A stretch of DNA of 7,128 bases from an uncultured Clostridia bacterium (GTDB taxonomy: Bacteria > Bacillota > Clostridia > Christensenellales > Aristaeellaceae): the NCBI GenBank assembly GCA_934615145.1, contig CAKTTM010000093.1, positions 1 through 7,128 of the forward strand. Direction: 5' to 3'. The translations under genes and the position numbers were made by a program. Below, one piece after another: positions 1-4,843 of the stretch. Within the stretch, counting starts at the first letter, position 1, and the number at the start of each line of letters is the position of its first letter. The notes below the pieces were generated by a model. The model worked only from the letters and a program-made list of their open reading frames with translations, had not been told where the DNA came from and ran no database searches.

Positions 1-7
1 CACCTCC
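1..7 (-). promoter_or_regulatory. Probable ribosome-binding site of the next minus-strand gene, outside the window
   Basis: On the minus strand positions 7 to 1 read GGAGGTG, a near-perfect Shine-Dalgarno sequence, and the window then ends. It lies 51 nt past the stop codon of the sugar-binding-protein gene and just after a strong hairpin. It therefore probably serves a co-transcribed gene starting just outside the window. In CUT1 loci that would usually be an inner-membrane permease, but this is inferred from context only. Confidence 0.5.
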
Positions 8-16
8 ATTGGGGAT

Positions 17-44
17 GTGGCCGGGCGGTTTCCCGCCCGGCCAC
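17..44 (-). repeat. Perfect 12-bp inverted repeat (GAAA-loop hairpin) after the binding-protein gene
   Basis: Positions 17-28 and 33-44 are perfect reverse complements, almost all G-C pairs. Read as RNA from the minus strand the four-base loop is GAAA, a stable GNRA tetraloop. The stem begins 13 nt after the TAA stop of the binding-protein gene. No T-run follows; the next minus-strand bases are ATCCCCAATGGAGGTG. It is therefore not a textbook intrinsic terminator. Such hairpins between a binding-protein gene and its permease genes are known to protect the upstream message from 3' exonucleases and cause partial termination, giving excess binding protein. That role is inferred here. Confidence 0.75.
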
Positions 45-57
45 GGATAAGGTCAGC

Positions 58-1284
58 TTACTGGGCCGCGATGCCGTCGACCACTTCCTGCTGGGCCTGG
101 TTGAGCGCGTCTTCAATGCTCATGGTGCCAAAGACTGGCTCCCAGCCATTGCGGGAGAAGGCGGTGTCAAACAGTCCCCAGTACAGGTAGTTATAGATGA
201 ACAGCTCATCGCCGCGCGCCGGGTCGGCCAGGAAGGCCTGGGCCATGTCCTTGAACTCCGGCACATCGTTGATGGAGACATGGGCGGGCACCTGGCCACC
301 ATCGCGGGCCCAGGTCAGGGAGTTTTCACCCATGTAGTTGATGAACTTGGCCACCGCGATGTCCTCTTCCTCGCTGCGGTTGTCATCGGCAAACTGTACA
401 AAGTTGTGCGAGCTGGTCCAGCTCTTGGTCTGCTCAGGGCTGAAGGTGACGGCGGGCAGCATGCCATAGTTGATGCCGGCATCCACCAGGCCAGCCTTCA
501 TCCAGATGCCCTCGGGCCACACCAGCATCTGGCCGGAGTGGAACAGCTGCAGCGCATCCTCGCCCTTCTTGTTGGTATAGCCATCGTCGTGCAGGCCCTT
601 CATGGTCTCATAGGCCTTGACCATGTGCTCGTTATTGAATGTGGGGGCGGTGCCATCCTGGGTGAGCTGCCCGTCGAGCTGCGCATAGTAGCTCAGCATC
701 TGGGAGCGCTGCCAGGTCAGGCCGATGGTGGCGCCTTCAAAGCCGGCGGCCTTGGCCTTGTCGCCCAGGGCGCGGACCTCGTCAAAGGTCAGGTAGCCGT
801 CAGCGGCGAACTCGTTGAGCTCATACTTGTCAAAGAGATCCTTGTTGATGTAGGTGACGAAGCTATGCACATCCAGCGGCACGCCGTAGTGATCGCCGTC
901 GATGTCGGTCATGTTCCAGGCGGTGGGGATGTAGTTCTCCGCCTTGATGCCGTTCTCAAGCAGCGTGTCCAGGGGATAAATCATCTCCTGCTTGACGAAC
1001 ATGGGGATGCGCTCAATGTGCACGATGGTGACATCCGGCACGCCGGAGCCCGTCTGCACAGCCATGGGGACCTTCTGATACAGGTCGTCGGCGGTCATGG
1101 GGGTGTGGTTGACCTTGACCTCGCTCTGCGAGGCGTTAAAGGCATCCACCATGCCCTGCATCGTGGCGCCGTCAGCGCCGGTGAACACGGACCAATACTC
1201 GATCTCAACAGGGGCGGCCAGCGCGCCGGGCACCAGGGCCAGGGCCATGACCAGGGTCAGCATCAGGGCCAGCATTCTCTTCAT
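58..1284 (-). CDS. Extracellular sugar-binding protein of a CUT1-type ABC importer (family 1 solute-binding protein)
   Basis: This 408-aa protein is the probable extracytoplasmic receptor of a carbohydrate ABC importer, delivering a sugar or oligosaccharide to membrane permeases. Residues 1-23 form a signal peptide: Lys-Arg near the N-terminus, a Leu/Met/Ala/Val-rich core, and an ALA motif before Ala24-Pro25. The mature part has the two-lobe family layout: EYWSVFTGADG near 29-39 at the first strand, the hinge-like YGVPLDVHSFVTYINKDLFDKY at 133-154 (typical YGVP...YNKDLF pattern), and GQMLVWPEGIW near 251-261. I chose ATG 1284 because AAAGGAGGA lies 6 nt upstream; a start 14 codons earlier would put that site inside the gene. 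There is no cysteine anywhere, so no lipobox. The gene follows the GH2 gene by 45 nt, so the two are probably co-transcribed. Substrate unknown. Confidence 0.9.
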   Translation of the reverse strand: MKRMLALMLTLVMALALVPGALAAPVEIEYWSVFTGADGATMQGMVDAFNASQSEVKVNHTPMTADDLYQKVPMAVQTGSGVPDVTIVHIERIPMFVKQEMIYPLDTLLENGIKAENYIPTAWNMTDIDGDHYGVPLDVHSFVTYINKDLFDKYELNEFAADGYLTFDEVRALGDKAKAAGFEGATIGLTWQRSQMLSYYAQLDGQLTQDGTAPTFNNEHMVKAYETMKGLHDDGYTNKKGEDALQLFHSGQMLVWPEGIWMKAGLVDAGINYGMLPAVTFSPEQTKSWTSSHNFVQFADDNRSEEEDIAVAKFINYMGENSLTWARDGGQVPAHVSINDVPEFKDMAQAFLADPARGDELFIYNYLYWGLFDTAFSRNGWEPVFGTMSIEDALNQAQQEVVDGIAAQ

Positions 1285-1329
1285 GGGTGTTCCTCCTTTG
1301 ATTTTCTCCAACCGCTTGTGCGGCAAGAT

Positions 1330-3126
1330 TCAGTTGTAGCCTTCCGGGTTGATGTTGTGCTTGGCAAACAGCTTGGGGTCGACCTTGGGTGTGCGGTCGG
1401 GCAGGAGCAGGCCGTTGACCTCCTGCATCACGTCGGTCAGCTGAGTGTAGCAGTAGCCCCGGCAGTAGGGCAGCGCGCGGATGGCGTCCGTCACCGAGAT
1501 GAAGCGCTCCATGAAGGCTTCCTCGCTCTCCACCTTGTCGTGGTAGCCCCAGGTCTCCATGTTGGCCATCTTGCCCTGCTTGCCCTTGACGGTCATGGCG
1601 ATGCCGCCATACTCCGTCACCAGGAAGGCGCTGTCGGGCGAGCTGGTGAAGCCCTCCGCAAAGGCCATGCGGTGGCTGGCCGCACCCTGTTCCACATGCT
1701 CGCGAGTGGCGAAATGCTTGGCGATGTCCTCGCCGCGGGCGGCGTAGTCATGGATGGCGCTGATGTCGGTGACCGTCTGCTCCCAGCCGTCATTGCCGCT
1801 GACCAGGCGCGTGGGGTCCAGCGCCTTGCACAGGTAGTACAGCATGATGCTGGCATCCTGCTGCTGCTTGTTGCTAAATATCTCCCGCACGCCCCAGCTC
1901 TCATTGAGCGGGACCCAGGCGATGATGCTGGGGTGGTTGTAGTCCCGCTTGATGAACTCCGTCATCGTGTGGCTGAGGTTGGCCACCGCCTCGTTGGTGT
2001 ACTCATAGGCGCTGGGCAGCTCGCCCCAGACCAGCAGGCCCAGGCGGTCGCACCAGTAGTAAAAGCGGGGATCCTCGATCTTCTGATGCTTTCTGACGCC
2101 GTTGTAGCCAAAGGCCTTGATGTACTCCACATCCTTCTTGATGGCCTCAGCGTCCGGCGGCGTCAGCAGCGAATCGGGCCAATAGCCCTGGTCGAGTATC
2201 AGCCGCTGATAGATCGGCGTGTTGTTGAGCAGCACCTCGCCGGACTGTATCGACACCTTGCGCATGCCAAAGTAGGTGCTGACCTCATCTTGCACCTTGC
2301 CATCACGCTTGAGCGTCACATGCAGGTCGTAGAGATTGGGCGAGTGGGGCGACCACAGCCGCAGCGAATCCACCTTGCTGCCGTCGCGCATGTCAAGCGT
2401 CAACTGATAGCGCTGATCCTTGACGGTGCTGGTGATCCTGCGCACCTCGCGGCCCTCGAACATCACCAGGTACTCGATCGTTTCATTGCCCACCGGCGCC
2501 TGCTCCAGATCGACTGTGACGGTGGCTGAATAATTGTCGATATCCGGCGTCACATGCACCGTCTCGATGCCGCTGCCGGGCAGGCCTTCCAAATAGACCG
2601 TCTGCCAGATGCCGCTGCAGGGCGTGTACCAGCAGCCCATGAGGCCGTCTTCCCAGTACTGCTTGCCACGGGGCTGCGACACATCGCGGGTGTCCACCAC
2701 GCGGACGACCAGGTTGTTGACACCTTTCTTGAGGAAGGGCGTGGCGTCCACCGCAAAGGGCGTATAGCCGCCCTTGTGGCCGCCGGCATACTGGCCGTTG
2801 ACATAGACGGCGCAGCTGTCATCCACCGCGCCAAAGCGCAGCAGCACGCGGCCCTTTTGCATCTCGGCCGGCACCTCAAACTGGCGCTGATACCACAGGA
2901 TGGGATGATAGTCGGCGGTGTTGATGCCGCTGAGCTCAGTCTGATAAGTAAAGGGCACATTGATGGTCATGGGAAAATCCTGCCCCTTGGCCTGCCAGCC
3001 CTTCTTCAGACCCTGATCCTCGTCGTCAAAGGCAAAGCGCCAGGGGCCATCCAGGCTCTGCCACAGGGGGCGGACAAAGCTGGGACGCGGGTGCGCCAGC
3101 CTTTCCTGACTTCTCAAGTCATGCAT
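1330..3126 (-). CDS. Glycoside hydrolase family 2 enzyme (beta-galactosidase/beta-glucuronidase-like), cytoplasmic
   Basis: This 598-aa protein has the GH2 three-domain core: an N-terminal sugar-binding jelly roll (about 18-190, including SLDGPWRFAFD and VYVNGQYAGGHKGGYTPF), an Ig-like sandwich (about 191-293) and a TIM barrel (about 294-598). The signature NHPSIIAWVPLNESWG at 397-412 places the acid/base at Glu409. TEYGG at 504-508 places the nucleophile at Glu505. These fit a retaining exo-glycosidase. It ends after the barrel, without the extra C-terminal domains of LacZ. The strand where classical members carry a GVNRH-like motif reads YQRLILDQGYWP (306-317), so it belongs to a divergent GH2 group and lacZ is not assigned. 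No signal peptide is seen, so the substrate is probably imported first, consistent with the adjacent binding protein. ATG 3126 is preceded by GGAGGAGG with 9-nt spacing. Confidence 0.92.
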   Translation of the reverse strand: MHDLRSQERLAHPRPSFVRPLWQSLDGPWRFAFDDEDQGLKKGWQAKGQDFPMTINVPFTYQTELSGINTADYHPILWYQRQFEVPAEMQKGRVLLRFGAVDDSCAVYVNGQYAGGHKGGYTPFAVDATPFLKKGVNNLVVRVVDTRDVSQPRGKQYWEDGLMGCWYTPCSGIWQTVYLEGLPGSGIETVHVTPDIDNYSATVTVDLEQAPVGNETIEYLVMFEGREVRRITSTVKDQRYQLTLDMRDGSKVDSLRLWSPHSPNLYDLHVTLKRDGKVQDEVSTYFGMRKVSIQSGEVLLNNTPIYQRLILDQGYWPDSLLTPPDAEAIKKDVEYIKAFGYNGVRKHQKIEDPRFYYWCDRLGLLVWGELPSAYEYTNEAVANLSHTMTEFIKRDYNHPSIIAWVPLNESWGVREIFSNKQQQDASIMLYYLCKALDPTRLVSGNDGWEQTVTDISAIHDYAARGEDIAKHFATREHVEQGAASHRMAFAEGFTSSPDSAFLVTEYGGIAMTVKGKQGKMANMETWGYHDKVESEEAFMERFISVTDAIRALPYCRGYCYTQLTDVMQEVNGLLLPDRTPKVDPKLFAKHNINPEGYN

Positions 3127-3145
3127 CTGGGGTATCCTCCTCCAC

Positions 3146-3158
3146 GGTTCATTGAACC
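3146..3158. promoter_or_regulatory. Candidate operator: perfect 13-bp palindrome GGTTCATTGAACC before the GH2 gene
   Basis: Six-base arms GGTTCA and TGAACC flank a single central base, with no mismatch. The site is 3 bp upstream of the GH2 Shine-Dalgarno (3136-3143) and would cover about +4 to +16 of the proximal candidate promoter. This is a typical place for a repressor site, plausibly for the ArsR-type regulator next door, although no second copy was found near that regulator's own promoter. It could alternatively form a short mRNA hairpin. Confidence 0.45.
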
Positions 3159-3167
3159 AGCAATCCC

Positions 3168-3176
3168 GTTATATCA
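3168..3176 (-). promoter_or_regulatory. Candidate proximal promoter for the GH2 operon (extended -10 only)
   Basis: The minus strand reads TGATATAAC: a TGn extension followed by TATAAC, five of six matches to the -10 consensus. The expected start is near 3161, giving a leader of about 35 nt. No acceptable -35 hexamer is seen at 16-18 bp spacing, so this would need an extended -10 mechanism or an activator. It is an alternative or addition to the distal promoter. Confidence 0.35.
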
Positions 3177-3250
3177 TCACCAAAGCCTCGCCAGGCTGAT
3201 GCCGCGGGTTTGTGTGATTCGATCGATTGGTGACCCGTTCTTGCAAGATG

Positions 3251-3279
3251 AAGATAGCATACTGTACAAACGGCGTCAA
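3251..3279 (-). promoter_or_regulatory. Candidate distal promoter for the GH2/binding-protein operon
   Basis: On the minus strand TTGACG (3279-3274) is followed after 17 bp by TATCTT (3256-3251), with a TGC extended -10 just upstream. Matches to consensus are five and four of six. The expected start is near 3244, giving a leader of about 118 nt. TGACGC occurs twice, 8 bp apart, with the second copy overlapping the -35 box, a possible activator or repressor contact. I see no clear intrinsic terminator between the upstream regulator gene and this promoter, so read-through is also possible. Confidence 0.5.
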
Positions 3280-3341
3280 TGCGTCAGCGTGATTGCTATG
3301 AAAACAGTGAGAGCCAGGAGCTTTGCAACAGGATATGCGTT

Positions 3342-4304
3342 TTAATCGATGCGGTAGCCGACCCTCAGGATCAGGGCCTGGTCAAAGTCGCCAAAGCGCT
3401 CGCCAAACAGGTTCATGCCGCCTACATGCTCGGCATCGCGGGCAACGCCCAGGCGCAGCAGGATGCAGTCCTGCTCGCTTAGCCTCAAGTCATCGATGGT
3501 GACGCTGGATATGCGCATGTCGTTGAGATAGCTGCCGGTTTGATCACAGCGCAGGGTGCACAGGAAGCCATACTGGGTCATCACCTCGGGCCACCAGGCC
3601 GGGTTGAGCCGTCCGGGCCTGCCTCCCAGATCGGCCGGGCTTTGCCAGATGCCCACCAGCAGCTCATTGATATGGATGGAGATGTCGCTCTTCCAGGGGT
3701 TGCGGTACATGGGCGCCTCAGAGCAGGCCTCAAAGGACAGCTCCAGGTAGCGAAAGCTCAGCCTGGGCATCGACAGCAGGCCAAAGCGATACTCAATGAA
3801 ACCGGAGCGCAGCCACAGTATCTGCGCATCAAAGCGTCCAGGCAGATAGAAGGCATAGGGGTTGTCGTACTCGCCAATGGATGAGTTGAGGCTGGCCAGG
3901 CCGCAGGTGGGCTCGATATCGATCACGCGGCTGTAACCGCCAAGGGGCATGGGCAGGGTGATCACGCTGTCGTCACTCTTGGCTTCGGGCATCAATTTAA
4001 GGGTGACCACATCAAGCCGCCGGGAGCACAGTTTCATCGCGCCGTGGGCGCCGGGCACCGACTCGCTCATCAGCACCCCCGCGTCCTCCAGCGCGCGGAT
4101 GTGCGCGCCTGTAGTAGATTGCGGCAGGCCCAGGGCCTGGGCGATCTGCTGCACATTCATGCTGGCAGAGCCTAGCAGCGCCACGATGCGCAGCCGGTCA
4201 GGCGAGCCCAGCGCCTTCATCACGGCGCTGCTGCCTTCAAAGTCACTCAGTGTCATCGACAGATGCTTGGACTCCAGGGGAGCCTCAAATCTAAGCTTGT
4301 CCAT
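3342..4304 (-). CDS. ArsR-type winged-helix regulator with large C-terminal domain, likely controls the adjacent sugar operon
   Basis: This is a 320-aa DNA-binding protein, much longer than classical ArsR repressors (about 100-120 aa). The winged helix spans about 25-95: ALGSPDRLRIVALL at 31-44, NVQQIAQALGL at 50-60, and the recognition helix PQSTTGAHIRALEDAGVL at 61-78. It lacks the ELCVC metal site. The rest (about 112-318) is beta-rich and carries conserved-looking blocks: EPTCGLAS (131-138), IGEYDNPY (143-150), WKSDISIHIN (204-213), NPAWWPEVMTQYGF (234-247) and AEHVGGMNLFGERFGDFDQ (291-309). I recognise this layout from an ArsR-like regulator group in Bacilli and Clostridia often encoded beside glycosidase genes; its ligand is unknown to me. 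ATG 4304 is chosen because the HTH begins soon after and a promoter ends exactly there. There is no Shine-Dalgarno. A start at 4418 would run across both divergent promoters. Confidence 0.82.
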   Translation of the reverse strand: MDKLRFEAPLESKHLSMTLSDFEGSSAVMKALGSPDRLRIVALLGSASMNVQQIAQALGLPQSTTGAHIRALEDAGVLMSESVPGAHGAMKLCSRRLDVVTLKLMPEAKSDDSVITLPMPLGGYSRVIDIEPTCGLASLNSSIGEYDNPYAFYLPGRFDAQILWLRSGFIEYRFGLLSMPRLSFRYLELSFEACSEAPMYRNPWKSDISIHINELLVGIWQSPADLGGRPGRLNPAWWPEVMTQYGFLCTLRCDQTGSYLNDMRISSVTIDDLRLSEQDCILLRLGVARDAEHVGGMNLFGERFGDFDQALILRVGYRID

Positions 4305-4310
4305 GGGCAA

Positions 4311-4339
4311 AGTGTAGCACGGCGCGTCCTTGACTTCAA
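4311..4339 (-). promoter_or_regulatory. Promoter of the ArsR-type regulator gene, apparently giving a leaderless transcript
   Basis: The minus strand reads TTGAAG (4339-4334), 17 bp, then TACACT (4316-4311) with a TGC extension. Each hexamer matches consensus at four of six bases. Only six bases (TTGCCC) separate the -10 from ATG 4304, so with standard geometry +1 falls on the A of the start codon. The lack of any Shine-Dalgarno before this ATG fits leaderless translation. The -35 box overlaps that of the divergent MarR promoter by two bases. Confidence 0.55.
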
Positions 4340-4358
4340 GCGCAAAGCGCCCTATACT
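4330..4358 (+). promoter_or_regulatory. Promoter of the MarR-ABC exporter operon
   Basis: TTGACT (4330-4335) and TATACT (4353-4358) are separated by 17 bp, each matching the vegetative consensus at five of six bases, the best promoter in the window. The expected start is near 4365, inside the first of two tandem palindromes. The spacer also holds GCGCAAAGCGC (4340-4350), which includes a half-site resembling those palindromes. Confidence 0.75.
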
Positions 4359-4360
4359 CC

Positions 4361-4389
4361 CTTGCGTGCGCAACAGTTGCGCGCGCAAG
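4361..4389. promoter_or_regulatory. Tandem MarR-type operators inside one large inverted repeat
   Basis: Two 12-bp palindromes fit TTGCGNNCGCAA: TTGCGTGCGCAA (4362-4373) and TTGCGCGCGCAA (4377-4388), with centres 15 bp apart. Together they form an inverted repeat with 14-bp arms (4361-4374 and 4376-4389) around a single A at 4375. Thirteen pairs are Watson-Crick and one (4367 with 4383) is T-G. The pair covers the predicted transcription start and reaches the first bases of the Shine-Dalgarno (4387-4394). TTG...CAA palindromes of this size are typical MarR targets, so autorepression by the adjacent MarR protein is the natural reading. In RNA the repeat could also fold and cover part of the ribosome-binding site. 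Confidence 0.75.
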
Positions 4390-4394
4390 GAGGT
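4387..4394 (+). promoter_or_regulatory. Shine-Dalgarno fixing the TTG start of the MarR gene
   Basis: AAGGAGGT lies 8 nt before TTG at 4403, ideal spacing. The next ATG (4428) is out of frame. Its first three bases belong to the upstream inverted repeat, so structure or a bound repressor could affect initiation. Confidence 0.8.
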
Positions 4395-4402
4395 AGTATC
4401 CG

Positions 4403-4843
4403 TTGCCCGCCATCTCAAGAGACCTCAATGTACTGGCCCGCTGCGGCAATCAGTTCCGCTCCGCCCATCTGAAGACGCTGGGCCTGACCGCCTTTCAGGC
4501 GCCCTATATCCTGCACATCTGCGCCCGGCCCGGCCAGTCACAGGAGCAGCTGGCCCGCGCCTTGCATGTCAATCGCTCCAGCGCCGCCCGGCAGCTGAAG
4601 ATGCTGGAGGACGGCGGCTTTGTGTGCCGCCAGGAGGATCAGGTGGACAAGCGGCTGCTGCTGATCTATCCGCTGGACAAGGCGCTGGCGGCGGCGCCTT
4701 TGATCCGCCAGGTCAACCGGCGCTGGAACGCCTGGTTGACCGATGGCATGAGCGCTGAGGAGACCAGCACCATGGAAAGGCTGCTTGACAAGGTCCGCCA
4801 ACGCGCCATCCTCTGGGCAGAGCAGGAGGGGACGCTAGATTGA
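4403..4843 (+). CDS. MarR-family transcriptional regulator of the downstream ABC exporter
   Basis: This 146-aa winged-helix protein has the usual length and layout of MarR dimeric repressors: an N-terminal dimerisation helix, LTAFQAPYILHICARPG (28-44), SQEQLARALHVNRSSAARQLKMLEDGGFV (46-74) containing the helix-turn-helix, a wing with the family pattern D-x-R-hydrophobic followed by PLDKA (about 77-94), and C-terminal dimerisation helices. TTG 4403 is the start, supported by an ideally spaced AAGGAGGT. It is the first gene of an operon: its stop overlaps the start of the ABC gene by 4 nt (TTGA), implying translational coupling. Tandem TTGCGNNCGCAA palindromes over its own transcription start suggest autorepression of the whole operon, relieved by a transported or related ligand. 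The ligand cannot be told from sequence. No gene symbol is justified. Confidence 0.9.
   Translation: MPAISRDLNVLARCGNQFRSAHLKTLGLTAFQAPYILHICARPGQSQEQLARALHVNRSSAARQLKMLEDGGFVCRQEDQVDKRLLLIYPLDKALAAAPLIRQVNRRWNAWLTDGMSAEETSTMERLLDKVRQRAILWAEQEGTLD
4824..4831 (+). promoter_or_regulatory. Shine-Dalgarno fixing the TTG start of the first ABC gene
   Basis: AGGAGGGG lies 8 nt before TTG 4840, inside the end of the MarR gene. The TTG shares TTGA with the MarR stop TGA, a common arrangement for terminating ribosomes to reinitiate. Confidence 0.75.

Noticed and set aside
17..44. A classical Rho-independent terminator.
   Set aside because: The stem is strong, but neither strand has the required T-run after it: ATCCCC follows on the minus strand and GGATAA on the plus strand.
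1285..1326. N-terminal extension of the binding protein by 14 codons.
   Set aside because: It would place the AAAGGAGGA Shine-Dalgarno inside the coding sequence and put a charged stretch before a clean signal peptide.
280..2529. A 749-codon plus-strand open frame lying opposite both the binding-protein and GH2 genes.
   Set aside because: It is codon-aligned antisense to both genes, which happen to share the same phase. In that frame stops arise only where the sense genes use TTA, CTA or TCA, which are rare here; it ends at a TCA serine codon of GH2. The translation shows no domain and is rich in His/Gln/Val/Leu/Ala, typical of shadows in GC-rich DNA.
3184..3197. Small hairpin AGCCT-CGCC-AGGCT in the GH2 leader.
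   Set aside because: Five pairs with a four-base loop is within chance for this composition and lacks any partner structure suggesting a riboswitch or attenuator.
3219..3226. TCGATCGA palindrome in the GH2 leader as an operator.
   Set aside because: Only 8 bp, does not extend on either side, and no second copy was noticed near another promoter.
2554..3345. A 263-codon plus-strand frame antisense to the GH2 N-terminus and its promoter region.
   Set aside because: It is mostly a reverse-complement shadow of GH2 and crosses the promoter and operator elements. No recognisable domain is seen.
4305..4418. N-terminal extension of the ArsR-type regulator by 38 codons.
   Set aside because: It would run through both divergent promoters, the tandem operators and the MarR ribosome-binding site; the added residues look non-conserved and the domain starts after ATG 4304.
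4403..4843. OhrR-type redox sensing through Cys14 of the MarR protein.
   Set aside because: Cys14 is about nine residues closer to the HTH region than the reactive Cys of OhrR, and the context is an ABC exporter, not a peroxidase.
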